A DNA stretch of 64,000 nt from Variovorax paradoxus (GTDB lineage Bacteria > Pseudomonadota > Gammaproteobacteria > Burkholderiales > Burkholderiaceae_C): positions 21,717 to 85,716 of the forward strand of contig NZ_JAGGNW010000028.1 in assembly GCF_018614875.1 (NCBI RefSeq), in the 5' to 3' direction. Each line of letters begins with the position of its first letter. The stretch's first letter is position 1. The translations under genes were made by a program, and so were the position numbers. Shown in pieces: positions 42,861-54,987 of the stretch. The notes under the pieces were generated by a model that saw only the letters and a program-made list of their open reading frames with translations, was not told the origin of the DNA and did no database searches.

Positions 42861-44191
42861 CCCGGCTGGATCGAACCCGCGGCGCCTCGCCGACCGATCG
42901 GCCGGAGGACGCCGGCACGCCCGAGATCGATGTCGACACCGGAGAGGTCCTGTCTGCGCGGCAAGGCGCGGATGCAGGAGGTGAGGCATCTCGCGCGGCC
43001 GTGCGGAACGCGACGATCCAGGGTGAGCGCGCGATCCCCTCGGTCAACCGCGAACGCTCGATCCAATCCCGCATCAGCGGCACCTTGGCGCTGGCCACGA
43101 TCATCCTGCTGGGTGCCGGCTTCCTATTCTGGTACTACAACACGCAGTACGCCAAGACACGCGAGGCCGAGGAGGCCGCGAGAAAGGCGGCTGCGGCACG
43201 CGCCGGCGGTGAGATGAAAGTGCCGCCGCTGGGCCGCATCGAGCCGCCGAGGGCCCCGTTGGACCCGACACCGATTGCCACGGCACCACCAGCGCCCGCG
43301 GTGCCGGCGAACACCGCCAACACGGGGTCGCCGCAGAAGACGCCCGAGCAGATCGCGCTGGAACGCCAACTGGGCGTTCCCGTGCTTCGCCGCGCGCAGA
43401 CGACTCTGCCGACAGGCGCCACAAAGCCGTACGCGTTCGCGGGCTCGCCTGCGTTTTCCGAGAGCGTTCCAAGCATGGCACAACTGATCGGCGCGCTGCA
43501 GACGCCAGCCGCGGCCCCAGGGGCTTCTGTGGGCGGCAGCCTTGCCGCCAGCCTCCGGCCGACGCCCACCCCGGCGGTCGCCGCTCAGACCCTGCCCACG
43601 CGGCGCATGCTGCTGCCCAAGGGCGCATTCATCGATTGCACGCTGGAAACCGCCATCGATTCCACCTACGAGGGCATGACCACCTGCATCGGTGCCAGCG
43701 ACATCTATGGCGCCGACGGCAAGGTCGTCCTGCTGGAGCGCGGCACCAAGTACATCGGCGAGCAGCGCGGAACGCCACGCCAGGGACAGGGCCGCGTCTT
43801 CGTCGTTTGGAGTGAGGCCCGCACGCCCACCGGCGTCGTGGTCCAGCTGGCCTCGCCCGGCACCGACGAGTTGGGACGCAACGGCCTGCCAGGCTTCGTC
43901 GACAAACACTTCTGGGACCGCTTCGGTGCCGCAATTCTGATCTCGGTGATCGACGGCACGATGCAGGCCATCACCGCCCACCAGCAAGGTGGCACCAACG
44001 TCGGCAGCGGCGGTGGGGTGGTGCTCGGCGCCCAGAGCAGCCGCGACGTCGTCGCGGAGGTGCTGCGCAGTACGGTTTCGATCCCACCGACGGTCATCAA
44101 GAACCAGGGGGAGCGCATCCAGATCCTGGTCGCCCGTGACCTGGACTTCAGGAGCGTCTATGCGCTTCGAACCAACACGGCCACCCGTTGA
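42857..44191 (+). CDS. virB10: VirB10 core-complex protein
   Basis: The 444-residue protein has a cytoplasmic head and one membrane helix (TLALATIILLGAGFLFWYY). A Pro/Ala-rich periplasmic region is followed by the TrbI-like barrel domain (MLLPKGAFIDCTLETAIDSTYEGMTTCIGASDIYGADGKVVLLERGTKYIGEQR), with the alpha-helical outer-membrane pore segment and ILVARDLDFRSVY at the end. It spans the envelope and links the ATPases to the outer pore. Confidence 0.95.
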   Translation: MTRLDRTRGASPTDRPEDAGTPEIDVDTGEVLSARQGADAGGEASRAAVRNATIQGERAIPSVNRERSIQSRISGTLALATIILLGAGFLFWYYNTQYAKTREAEEAARKAAAARAGGEMKVPPLGRIEPPRAPLDPTPIATAPPAPAVPANTANTGSPQKTPEQIALERQLGVPVLRRAQTTLPTGATKPYAFAGSPAFSESVPSMAQLIGALQTPAAAPGASVGGSLAASLRPTPTPAVAAQTLPTRRMLLPKGAFIDCTLETAIDSTYEGMTTCIGASDIYGADGKVVLLERGTKYIGEQRGTPRQGQGRVFVVWSEARTPTGVVVQLASPGTDELGRNGLPGFVDKHFWDRFGAAILISVIDGTMQAITAHQQGGTNVGSGGGVVLGAQSSRDVVAEVLRSTVSIPPTVIKNQGERIQILVARDLDFRSVYALRTNTATR

Positions 44192-45308
44192 GCGCCACCT
44201 TGGCATCGCATCCGGCGCCGTGCCGCCGGCGAATCGACCCGCGTCCGATGCTGCGTCTGAAGCACCGCCCTCATCTCTTGCTCTCTTTCTCGGTCCGCTC
44301 AATCGGCTGCTGGACGATTCCGAGCTCACCGAGATCTGCATCAACGAGCCCGGCGTGGCCTTTGTGGAGCGGCAGTCCGGTTGGGCACGCGAGGAACTGC
44401 CCTTCGCCAGCTTCGACTGGTGCATGTCCGTCGCCAAGCTCGTGGCCAATTTCACGCGCCAGCGCATTTCGGCCAACCAGCCTCTCTTGTCCGCCACCCT
44501 CCCCGGCGGCGAACGGATCCAAATCGTGCTGCCGCCCGCGACCCTGAACCGGACCGTCTCGATCACGATTCGGCGTCCATCGAACGCCCTTTGGGCCCTC
44601 GACGAGTTGGAGAAGCTGCACATCTTCGAGCCGACGCGCAGCGTTCCCGCCACGCAGGTGCGGCAACGCGACCTGGAGCACCTGGCGCCCGAGGAGCGGG
44701 AGCTGACGAGCCTTCTCGTGCGCAGGCAATTCGTGTCTTTCCTGCGCCGCGCCGTGCAGCTGCGCAAGAACATCCTCCTGTCCGGCGCCACAGGCTCCGG
44801 CAAGACCACCGTCAGCAAGGCACTGATCCTCGAAGTGCCTTCCGAGGATCGTCTCATCACCATCGAAGACGTGAAGGAGCTGTCGCTGCACAACCAGCCC
44901 AATCACGTGCGCCTCTTCTACTCGCAGGGTGCCCAGGGGCAGGCCGAGGTCACGCCCGGCCAGCTGCTGGCCAGCGCCAAGCGGCAGCGACCCGACCGGG
45001 TGTTCGTGTCCGAGCTGCGCACCGGTGAAGAGGTTTACGACTACCTGGTGTCCGTGAACACCGGCCACCCCGGCTCGATCACCAGCGTGCACGCGGACAG
45101 CGCGGAGATGGCCTTCATCGCGCTGGCCCAGCTCATGAAGCGCAGCCAGGCGGGCCAGGGCATGAGCACCCGCGAGGGGGTGGAATTGGCCCAGATGAGC
45201 GTGGACATCGTCGTGCAGTGCGCGAGAGATCGGCAGGGTGGCCGGCAGCGGCGCATCGTGAAGGAGATCTGGTATGACCCGAGCACCAAGCTCCGAGGCC
45301 TCGCCTAG
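44160..45308 (+). CDS. virB11: VirB11 secretion ATPase
   Basis: The ATG at 44160 overlaps virB10 by 32 nt and gives 382 residues. Walker A GATGSGKTT, the Asp/Glu box RLITIEDVKEL, Walker B region RVFVSELRTGEEVYDYL and the His box NTGHPGSITSVHAD are all present. It forms a cytoplasmic hexamer that switches between pilus building and DNA transfer. The N-terminal 40 residues are Pro/Ala-rich, so a later start is possible. Confidence 0.93.
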   Translation: MRFEPTRPPVERHLGIASGAVPPANRPASDAASEAPPSSLALFLGPLNRLLDDSELTEICINEPGVAFVERQSGWAREELPFASFDWCMSVAKLVANFTRQRISANQPLLSATLPGGERIQIVLPPATLNRTVSITIRRPSNALWALDELEKLHIFEPTRSVPATQVRQRDLEHLAPEERELTSLLVRRQFVSFLRRAVQLRKNILLSGATGSGKTTVSKALILEVPSEDRLITIEDVKELSLHNQPNHVRLFYSQGAQGQAEVTPGQLLASAKRQRPDRVFVSELRTGEEVYDYLVSVNTGHPGSITSVHADSAEMAFIALAQLMKRSQAGQGMSTREGVELAQMSVDIVVQCARDRQGGRQRRIVKEIWYDPSTKLRGLA

Positions 45309-47235
45309 CCCCTTCAAGATCGCGGTCGCGCTGTTGGTGGCGACGGGGGTCGGCCTGTACGTCGCCGGCTACGCCTTCTTGATGGCCATGAAGCTTCCGC
45401 CACAGGATGCAACGCTGCTGACCATCCATCAGTACTGGGAGGCCTACGGCGACCGGCCGGACGTACGTCGCACCCTCGTTGCGACACTGGTCGGCTCCCA
45501 AGGCGTGATGCTCGGCCTGGTCGGTGTCGCCATGCTGCCCCGGCGTCGACCCCTGCACGGCGATGCCCGCTTCGCCACCCGGCGCGAAGTCGAGCAAGCG
45601 GGTCTGCTCAACGAGAACGGCATCATCCTCGGCCGTCTGGGCCGCCGCTACCTGGTCCTGCCGGGCCAGCAGGGTGTCGAACTTGAAGCGCCTCCGCGCA
45701 GCGGCAAGGGCGTCGGCGTCGTGATTCCCAATCTGCTGAACTGGCGCGGCTCTGCGATCGTGAGCGACATCAAGGGGGAGAACTTCATGCGCACGGCGGG
45801 CTTTCGCCAGGCCCACGGGCAGGAAGTGCACCTGTTCGATCCCCTGTCCGAGCGCGAGCGCTCGGCGCGCTGGAATCCACTCGCCTACGTGTCGGAGCTT
45901 CCTTACCGCTGCATCGACGACCTGCAGCGCATCGGTACTATGCTGTTTCCCGACCCGCTGGCCGGCGATCCGTTCTGGACCTCGTCGGCGCGCTCGCTGT
46001 TTCTGGGTATCGCGCTCTATCTGTTCGAAACCGAAGGCGCGGCGCGCACCCTGGGCGAGGTGCTGCGCCAAGGCATGGCGAGCGACGCCGAAGGTTTTCA
46101 GAAGCACTGGAAGCGCGTGATCGACGCCTGCGAGCGGGCCGGCTATCCTCTGTCGCAGGAGGCGGTGCAGAGCTTGTACGACGTGATCGACCTGGCGCCG
46201 ACCACGGCCTCGAGCATCCGCAAGACCTTCACGAGCCGGCTCGACCTCTGGCTCAATCCGATGATCGATGCCGCGACCTCGGCCAACGACTTCGACCTGC
46301 GCGAACTGCGCAAACGCCCGATCTCCATCTACGTCCAGATCAATCCCGACAACATCGCCCGCCTGCAGCCGCTGCTCAACCTCTTTTTCCAGCAAGCGAT
46401 CGGCCTGCAAACACATGAGCTGCCGGAGAACAACCCACAGCTGCGCCACCAGTTGCTACTGATGCTGGACGAGTTTCCGGCGCTCGGGCGCATTCCGGTG
46501 ATTGCCGAATCCACGGCCTTCCTGCCCGGCTACGACGTGCGCACCGTCGTGATCGTCCAGTCCCACTCGCAACTGATCGAGAAATACGGCGTGGAGGGCG
46601 CCAAGTCGATCCGCAAGATGCTGGCCGCGCGCATTGTTTTTCCGCCAAAGGAGTACGACGACGCGGAAGCCATCTCCCGCGAGCTGGGGACCTATACCGT
46701 GCAGCAGAAGAACGTGAGCCGCCCGATGTGGGGCGGTACGGGCGGTGCAAAGGCGCCGACGGTGAGCATCAGCGAACAGCCGCGCCGCCTCTTGCTTCCG
46801 CAGGAGGTGAAGGAACTGGGCGCGACCCGGATGATCCTGTTCTACGAAGGCCTGCGTCCCGTGCTGGCGCACCGCATCTGCTACTTCCGCGACAGGTTGT
46901 TCGCCAAGCGCGAACTGCCGCCCCCGCCGGTGCCGAAGCTGGAGCTGAACAGATCCAGTCGCGCCGTCCCGGCCGTTCGCGCGACAGCGCCCGAAAACGA
47001 GGACGCCGCCGCCGCGGGCACGAAGCCCGGATCCGTCACGAACGCCGAGCCATCAGGCGGTGGCACCGCACGGCGGAAGGAGACCCGCACCGTGGCCAAC
47101 GATGTACTGAACGACGAACTGGCGCTGGAGGACTTTTCGTTCGACTTCGATGACGAGGAAATCCCGACCGAAACACTCAGCGACGACGACATCCAGCGTC
47201 GGGCCGACGAGTTCATGGCGCGACTCTTGGATTGA
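45274..47235 (+). CDS. virD4: VirD4/TraG coupling protein
   Basis: The 653-residue protein overlaps virB11 by 35 nt. It has two N-terminal membrane segments (KIAVALLVATGVGLYVAGYAF and TLVATLVGSQGVMLGLVGVAM). Then HGDARFATRREVEQAGLL, Walker A APPRSGKGVGVVIPNLLNW, SDIKGENF, and Walker B LLLMLDEFPALGRIP follow, with RMILFYEGLRPVLAHRICYF near the end. An acidic tail (EDFSFDFDDEEIPTETLSDDDI) may contact relaxase or VirB11. It recruits the relaxosome to the channel. Confidence 0.95.
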   Translation: MTRAPSSEASPSPFKIAVALLVATGVGLYVAGYAFLMAMKLPPQDATLLTIHQYWEAYGDRPDVRRTLVATLVGSQGVMLGLVGVAMLPRRRPLHGDARFATRREVEQAGLLNENGIILGRLGRRYLVLPGQQGVELEAPPRSGKGVGVVIPNLLNWRGSAIVSDIKGENFMRTAGFRQAHGQEVHLFDPLSERERSARWNPLAYVSELPYRCIDDLQRIGTMLFPDPLAGDPFWTSSARSLFLGIALYLFETEGAARTLGEVLRQGMASDAEGFQKHWKRVIDACERAGYPLSQEAVQSLYDVIDLAPTTASSIRKTFTSRLDLWLNPMIDAATSANDFDLRELRKRPISIYVQINPDNIARLQPLLNLFFQQAIGLQTHELPENNPQLRHQLLLMLDEFPALGRIPVIAESTAFLPGYDVRTVVIVQSHSQLIEKYGVEGAKSIRKMLAARIVFPPKEYDDAEAISRELGTYTVQQKNVSRPMWGGTGGAKAPTVSISEQPRRLLLPQEVKELGATRMILFYEGLRPVLAHRICYFRDRLFAKRELPPPPVPKLELNRSSRAVPAVRATAPENEDAAAAGTKPGSVTNAEPSGGGTARRKETRTVANDVLNDELALEDFSFDFDDEEIPTETLSDDDIQRRADEFMARLLD

Positions 47236-47300
47236 AACCGCATCGAGTTGACTCGGAATGGCCAAGCGCCCCACATGACAGTACGCACCAAAGGACCTCG

Positions 47301-48470
47301 ATGTCTACAAGCCATCCTCACGATGACCCGTCAACCGGCGCCGTGGGCAGTACCCCCTGGGACTTCGCCGGTTCCATCCGAGGCGATGCGCCTTCTACGG
47401 ACCGCGGCCATTTCCGAGTCCCCAAGGCTGTCGAGCGGCGCTATCTGCGCGTCGATGACCGCTATTTTTTTGCTGACCGCACGCTGGCGTTCGTCGACGA
47501 AGGCAGCCGCATCCGCGTGCGATCCGAGAATCGCGAGGTGCTGCACAGCGTCATGGCGATCGTGGAAGCGCGCGGCTGGCAGGTGATCGAACTCCACGGC
47601 ACCGAGGCCTTCCGTGAGGGCATGTGGCGCGAAGCTGCGTTGCGCGGCATCGAGGCCCGAGGCTACGAGCCGGCCCGGCCTGAAGTCCTCCAAGTCCAGC
47701 GTGGGCTGAAGGAGTGGCAGCCCGCGCACGAGACGCAGCAGGGTCCGAAGCCGTCGTCTCCGAACCGCGAAGGCGCGCCCGGGCCCCACGCCGACAGTGA
47801 TTCGCCCGAGGTCCAAAGAGGCAGCCGATCGCTGCGTGAAGGCCCAAGACCGCCCGTCGGAGGCGCGCTTCTGGCAGCGGCCGCGGCGCCATACCGATTC
47901 GATCCGATGCAGCGCACGTCCTACTATGTGACGCTTCGCACCGAATTGGGCGAGCGCACGATCTGGGGCGCCGACCTGGAGCGCGCGCTCGCCGAATCCA
48001 GGTCCCGACCGCGCATCGGCGACACGGTTGTGCTCACCCAGCACGGCACACGCCGGGTCTCTGTCCGGCTGCCGGCCAGGAACGCCGAGGGCGAGTTGAT
48101 TGGACAGAAGACGATCGCCGCCCAACGCGCCCGTTGGAGCGTCGAGACGCCCGCGTACCTTCAGACGCTGCAGCACAAGGCAGTCTTGGTGCGCAGCGGC
48201 GAGCCGTTGTCTGGCGCAACGCTGGCGCAGTACCCCGATCTGGCAGCGGCGGCTGCCGGTCTCAAACTGGCCCAGCAGTATGTGCAGCGCGTGGCGCCGG
48301 ATGCAGCTTCGCGAACACGCCTGCTGCAGGCCATCCGCGACAAGATGACCGAGGCGCTGGAACAGGGACGGCCGATCCGAATGCCGCAGCGACGCATGGA
48401 GGCGTCGTCGCCGCCTGTCCGCCACCGTGTCGGACCCACGCCGGAAGAACTGGGACATGCACGAAGCTAG
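47301..48470 (+). CDS. LPD7-domain conjugation-associated protein
   Basis: The ATG at 47301 with AAGGA upstream gives 389 residues. Residues 35-115 (RRYLRVDDRYFFADRTLAFVDEGSRIRVRSENREVLHSVMAIVEARGWQVIELHGTEAFREGMWREAALRGIEARGYEP in pieces) match the LPD7 domain, usually the C-terminal part of relaxase or primase polyproteins. Here it stands alone after the coupling protein, followed by a linker and a YYVTLRTELGERTIWGADLERAL region common in such proteins. The role is probably in DNA processing during transfer. Confidence 0.78.
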   Translation: MSTSHPHDDPSTGAVGSTPWDFAGSIRGDAPSTDRGHFRVPKAVERRYLRVDDRYFFADRTLAFVDEGSRIRVRSENREVLHSVMAIVEARGWQVIELHGTEAFREGMWREAALRGIEARGYEPARPEVLQVQRGLKEWQPAHETQQGPKPSSPNREGAPGPHADSDSPEVQRGSRSLREGPRPPVGGALLAAAAAPYRFDPMQRTSYYVTLRTELGERTIWGADLERALAESRSRPRIGDTVVLTQHGTRRVSVRLPARNAEGELIGQKTIAAQRARWSVETPAYLQTLQHKAVLVRSGEPLSGATLAQYPDLAAAAAGLKLAQQYVQRVAPDAASRTRLLQAIRDKMTEALEQGRPIRMPQRRMEASSPPVRHRVGPTPEELGHARS

Positions 48471-48692
48471 AGAACCGAGAGGATCCGAAACCTCTTCTCG
48501 GCACGGGCAGCCGGCACCTCGGCGCCGACCGGCGGCATCAATTGCACCGCCTCGACGGCCGCGCGCCATGCCAAGAACGCGCTGGTGGCCCACAACGCGG
48601 CGTTCCCGGTCGCGCCATATGCAGTCGAATGGCGCTGATGCTGCCACGACGGCGCTGAGCGCGCTTCCACGTACTGAGGCGCAGGTCTGCGC

Positions 48693-49403
48693 ATGGCCAG
48701 AACGCTCGTAGAGTCCGGTCGGCCGGTTCACCCACGACGGCAAGCCGCATGGGCAATCTCGGGCGGCACGCTGGAAGCACTGAAATGGATCGGTCTCGTG
48801 CTGATGTTGCTGGACCACGCCAACAAGGTCCTGTTCCACGAAGCGTCTGCGAGCGTGTACGCGCTGGGCCGACTGGTGATGCCGCTGTTCGCCTTTGTCC
48901 TGATGTACAAGCTCGCGCGCCGGGGCGCATTGGCTGCGGGTGTGCATGTGCGGGTCATGAAACGCTTGGCCGTCTTTGCGTTGCTGGCCTCCCCCGCCTT
49001 CGTGCTGCTCGTGGGATGGTGGCCGCTGAACATCCTCGCCACCTTGCTTGTCGCCACGCTGATGGTCTGGTTGCTCGAGAAGGGAGGGCGCGCCCGGCGC
49101 ACACTTGCAGCCGCCATCTTCATTCTGGCCGGCGCATGGGTCGAGTTCTGGTGGCCAGGACTCCTGTGCTGCCTGGGAGCCTGGGCCTTCTGCCGAAATC
49201 CTGGTGTCGCGCGACTCCTGGCGTGGGCGCTGGCCACGGCATTCCTGGCTGTGATCAACGGCAATTTCGCAGCCCTGGCCGTCCTGCCCCTGGTCTGGGG
49301 CGCCACTCAGGTGGATCTTCCGATCCGGCGCAGGCGATGGCTGTTCTACGCGTTCTATCCGGCGCACCTGAGCGCGCTCGCGTTGCTGCACCACGTCGCT
49401 TGA
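48693..49403 (+). CDS. traX: TraX-family membrane protein
   Basis: The 236-residue protein has about eight membrane helices. The start ALKWIGLVLMLLDHANKVLFHE...YALGRLVMPLFAFVLMYKLARR is the TraX signature (LDHxxx, GR-x-A/M-P-L-F). TraX acetylates the pilin of F; here it may modify the VirB2 pilin. About 220 bases before it hold no supported gene; a minus-strand frame of 75 codons (48467-48694) has acceptable composition but no motif. Confidence 0.85.
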   Translation: MARTLVESGRPVHPRRQAAWAISGGTLEALKWIGLVLMLLDHANKVLFHEASASVYALGRLVMPLFAFVLMYKLARRGALAAGVHVRVMKRLAVFALLASPAFVLLVGWWPLNILATLLVATLMVWLLEKGGRARRTLAAAIFILAGAWVEFWWPGLLCCLGAWAFCRNPGVARLLAWALATAFLAVINGNFAALAVLPLVWGATQVDLPIRRRRWLFYAFYPAHLSALALLHHVA

Positions 49404-49653
49404 TTCGCGGCCCCGGCGGCCGTCGTCCGGCGTCGTAAGCCCGCGCGCTCGTGACACGGCAGGCCATCCGCACTGCCCAGATGACACGGGCGCATTCGCG
49501 TCAGCGTGTCGACGCCCGCTCAGGCATGGGTGATGCGCGAGCAGGCTCGCTTCTGCAGCCAGCTACTCGCTCCTAGCAAATAGTGCAGTTGCGTCGGTCC
49601 TGTGCTTCCTCAACGATGAAGGGTCTTCTTCCCAAGCGCCAAAGGAGCACCGC

Positions 49654-51841
<2,188 letters not shown>

Positions 51842-51849
<8 letters not shown>

Positions 51850-52702
51850 TGCGCAGGTCAACCGCCGGGGCATCGCGCTCATGCTCGTGGCCATGGCCTG
51901 CTACGTGCTCAACGATGTCTTTGTCAAGCTGACCACGCACCGCCTACCCCCCGGCCAGGTCTTGGCAGTGCGCGGCGCCTTCGCCAGCATCCTGGTGTTG
52001 GCCATTGCCTGGCGGGCGCGCGCCAGTTGGTGGGCTGCGCTGCGCCCCCTCATCGCGGTGCGCTGCGGGCTCGAGATCACGACCGCCCTCGCGTCCGTGA
52101 TGGCCCTGTCTCTGATATCACTCGCCACCGTCAGCACCCTCATGATGACTGCGCCCCTCCTGATTGCCGCCACTGCGATGTTGCTGCGCTGGGAGCCTTG
52201 GCAAGGCGGCCGGCTGCTCGCCATCGCCGCCGGCTTCGCGGGTACTTTGTTGGTGCTCCGGCCGTCCACGGAGCTCAACATCTCAGCCGGGCATGCGTGC
52301 GCGCTGCTGTGCGCCGTTTCGCTGGCCGCGCGCGACCTGGTGACCCGGCGCATACCGGCCACCATCCCGTCGGCGACGGTCGCTGTCGCAACCACGCTCG
52401 CAGTGTGTCTGGCCGGAATGCTGCTGGGCCTCCTGGAACCTTGGGTTCCGCTTGGTCCGCGTGAACTTGCTGCGCTGGCGGCAGCCGCCGGCTGCGCGGC
52501 GCTGGGCAACTATGCGCTCATTGCCGCCTGCCGCGATGTCGACCTCTCCGTGGTCACGCCGTTTCGTTACAGCATCATCCTGTGGGCCATGCTGCTGGGC
52601 TACGCGATCTGGGGTGACGCGCCGCAGCCGCTGGCCGCCATCGGCGTGTCATTGATCATCGCGGCGGGGGCTTACTCGGTCTACGCCGCGCGTCGCTCCT
52701 GA
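51842..52702 (+). CDS. EamA-family (DMT superfamily) exporter
   Basis: The ATG at 51842 overlaps pabAB by 8 nt and gives 286 residues with ten predicted membrane helices in two EamA repeats (IALMLVAMACYVLNDVFVKLTTHRLPPGQVLAVRGAF at the start; ALLCAVSLAARDLVTRRIP opens the second). Members export amino acids and related metabolites. Translational coupling to the aminodeoxychorismate synthase suggests export of its end product. Confidence 0.85.
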
Positions 52703-52750
52703 GCGCCCTTGGGTGAGGTCACAGCCCGCAGACTTCGCGTCCCACAGCGC

Positions 52751-53410
52751 TCAAGCCTTGCCTGCAACCGACGCAAGCGCGGCGCGGTACTGTCTTGACG
52801 CGGGGCTGTCGGTCCAGACCACCGCCCCACCCTCGTCCACACCTGTGCGTCCGAACACCATCCAGGCGTCGCACACGGTGCCGATCACCTCGACCACCTC
52901 GAATTCCTGGGGCCGCTGCTCGACCAGCGAGGCAAAGGCAATGCCTGCTTCGTAGCGCCCGTCGATCAGACCTTCCTGCACGGCAAGAACCGTGGGCTCG
53001 TAAACAATTTCGGCCCAGCCGCGGAGGTCCGCATAGGATTGCGTTGCCGGCTGCACGGCGACCCTGCCTGGCCCTTGGCGCGGTGCCTTCGAGCACACCA
53101 GCGCCATCGCCCGGCTCGGCGAAACGAAGGCATCCACGACCTTCAGCGTTTCGCGGTAGGTGCCCGTGATCGCGGGAGCCGCCGGATGCACGGCGCACTG
53201 CAGCAGATAGTCCGCCTCGCGGGCGATCACCCGGCGCGCGCCCTCATGAAAATCATCGATCAGCGCGATGCGCACGCCATCGCCCAGTGCCTGCGCCGCC
53301 AGATAGCGCTCGAGCACAAAATGATGGTTGCTGCCCTCGGGGCCCAGTGTCAGAAAAGTCAGCATGGGAGTCGATGCGATTGTGCCTTGCGAGCCGTGGA
53401 TGCGGTACAT
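52751..53410 (-). CDS. Prephenate-dehydratase/BacA-like protein
   Basis: The 219-residue protein may start at 53410 or at the in-frame ATG at 53365, which begins MLTFLTLGPEGSNHHFVLERY. TLGPEGS-N-H corresponds to the FLGPEGTFS start of prephenate dehydratases. LLQCAVHPAAPAITGTY takes the place of the VPIENS segment, and YEAGIAFASLVEQRPQEFEVVEVIGTVCDAWMVFGR matches the AAI..xxAA...L.VL...I end. The catalytic TRF motif and the ACT domain are missing, as in the non-aromatising prephenate decarboxylase BacA of bacilysin synthesis. It may act on prephenate or its 4-amino analogue. It is convergent with the exporter and follows the XRE-cupin gene. Confidence 0.6.
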   Translation of the reverse strand: MYRIHGSQGTIASTPMLTFLTLGPEGSNHHFVLERYLAAQALGDGVRIALIDDFHEGARRVIAREADYLLQCAVHPAAPAITGTYRETLKVVDAFVSPSRAMALVCSKAPRQGPGRVAVQPATQSYADLRGWAEIVYEPTVLAVQEGLIDGRYEAGIAFASLVEQRPQEFEVVEVIGTVCDAWMVFGRTGVDEGGAVVWTDSPASRQYRAALASVAGKA

Positions 53411-53532
53411 GGTGGACTGCCGGGTGAACTGAACAGCGGGGTACTTGGGTCCTCATCAGAAGCTTCCGAGCGCCAGGTACCCGAGCCCGCGACCTTGCGC
53501 CCCTGCGTCGCCGGCTCCGGAGAGCGCGTGTC

Positions 53533-54198
53533 TCAGTCACGCAGCGTGAAGACCACGCACAGGTAGGACACCGGCGCTTCGCTGACGGCATCGATGCCAT
53601 GCAGCGCGCTCGCCTCGAAGAGCAGCGAATCGCCGGGCCCAATCTCTGCCACCTTCGTGCCATAGCGATAGGTCACGCGGCCCGAGACCATGTGGAGGAA
53701 CTTGAGGCCCGGGTGCTGGAAGCTCGTGTAGGGCTCGGCTTCCTCGGCCAGCCGCACGAGATAGGGCTCGACGAGCAGATTTCCGGACAGCAGATGGCCC
53801 AGAAGCTCGTAGTCGTAGCCGGTCACCGCGCCCACCCGGTCCACCCGAATGCCCTTGCCGGCCGGCACGAGACAGAAGTCGGTGCGATCGAACTGGTCCG
53901 AGAAGAAGCGCGACATGGACACATCCAGCCCGTTGGCGATCCGGTCCAGCGTCTCGACCGACGGCGATACCAGGCCGCGTTCGATGCGCGACAGCAGCGA
54001 ACGCGAAATGCCCGAACTCTGCGCGAGCGCGCCGCCCGAGGCCCCGGAGGCGATGCGAAGCGCCCTGATCTGCGCGCCGATACGCGAGACGGGGCGGCTG
54101 CGCGCCGGCTGGGCTGGCGGCCGCGGTGTCAGGAGCGACGCCGGGAGCTTGAGCGCCCGCGCGGTGGGAAACGGCGATGCAACCTGCTTGCGCCCCAT
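53533..54198 (-). CDS. XRE-family regulator with cupin sensor domain
   Basis: The ATG at 54198 gives 221 residues. The HTH is IGAQIRALRIASGASGGALAQSSGISRSLLSRIERGLVSPSVETLDRIANGLDVSMSRFF. The C-terminal cupin barrel includes YEPYTSFQHPG-type EAEPYTSFQHPGLKFLHMVSGRVTYRYG and GPGDSLLFEASALHGI. Such regulators control amino-acid or polyamine metabolism by binding a small ligand. It is 122 nt upstream of the BacA-like gene on the same strand and probably regulates this module. Confidence 0.88.
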   Translation of the reverse strand: MGRKQVASPFPTARALKLPASLLTPRPPAQPARSRPVSRIGAQIRALRIASGASGGALAQSSGISRSLLSRIERGLVSPSVETLDRIANGLDVSMSRFFSDQFDRTDFCLVPAGKGIRVDRVGAVTGYDYELLGHLLSGNLLVEPYLVRLAEEAEPYTSFQHPGLKFLHMVSGRVTYRYGTKVAEIGPGDSLLFEASALHGIDAVSEAPVSYLCVVFTLRD

Positions 54199-54954
54199 GC
54201 GCTCAGACCCTCCCCGCATCCTCAAGCGCGGGCGCCAGCCCGGCATGGGCGGACGAACGGCAGCGCAGCGCACCTTTCATCGCACCTCGCGCGGCCCGCC
54301 GATGATGTCGCCCTCGAACCGACAGGTCGCCTCCACCCGCCGCAAGAAGGGAGGCGCCGAGGAGGCGCCGGCCACCGGTGCCGAAGATGTGCATGCGCAA
54401 GGAATACATGGTTGGGCGAAGTGGAAAGGGACCTCGAGTCTTTCTCGCGCCGCCCTTTCGATCAACGCTTGCGTACCGCGGACACAATGCGAAAGAAGTG
54501 CCGGAACCAAGCCGGACCGCGCGTTCCCTCTCGTGGCGGGCTTCATGCAAGCTCGCGGCCCCGCCCGCGTTTGCGTCGTGTGCAACAAGGCCGCAAATGG
54601 CGAGCCGCCGGCGAGGACGCGGTTCGCTGCGGCCCGGGGGCACCGGATGGACCGTGATCGCGCTCGCCACACCGCCCTTGCACTGCAATCACAGGACGCG
54701 CGCGATGGGCGCCTGTGCCTGCGCGCGCACACGCGGCGCCGGCCCGTGATCTGCATTCGCAGGATCACCTGCTGCTTGAGGCATTCGCCGTCGAGCTGAA
54801 AGCAAGGCGCGCGCGGACCTGGGTTTCGACCGGGAAAGCGCTCGCCTTCGCGTCGGGCATCCCCCGGACCTTCGTGGCGAAGCTGCGGACGGACAGCGCC
54901 ATTTGCTGGCGCGGCCCGCCTACCGCGCCGGATAGGCCGCGCCGCCGCATACGC
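54199..54954. other. Intergenic, no gene supported
   Basis: About 750 bases between divergent genes. Frames up to 244 codons exist on the minus strand but are Arg/Ala-rich shadows without motifs. No RNA structure or repeat was recognised. Confidence 0.4.
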
Positions 54955-54974
54955 AACTGACAGTTTTGACAGTT
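54955..54974 (+). promoter_or_regulatory. lux box upstream of luxI
   Basis: AACTGACAGTTTTGACAGTT is a 20-bp imperfect dyad with CTG at bases 3-5 and CAG at bases 16-18, the spacing of lux boxes. The symmetric pairs are AACTG/CAGTT and CA/TG. Its centre is about 43 bases upstream of the start site predicted from TGTAAT at 54996, the usual geometry for LuxR activation. Confidence 0.7.
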
Positions 54975-54987
54975 CTTGGCCTCCTGT

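Noticed and set aside
48467..48694. Minus-strand frame of 75 codons before traX
   Set aside because: Composition is acceptable, but there is no homology, ribosome-binding site or conserved context.
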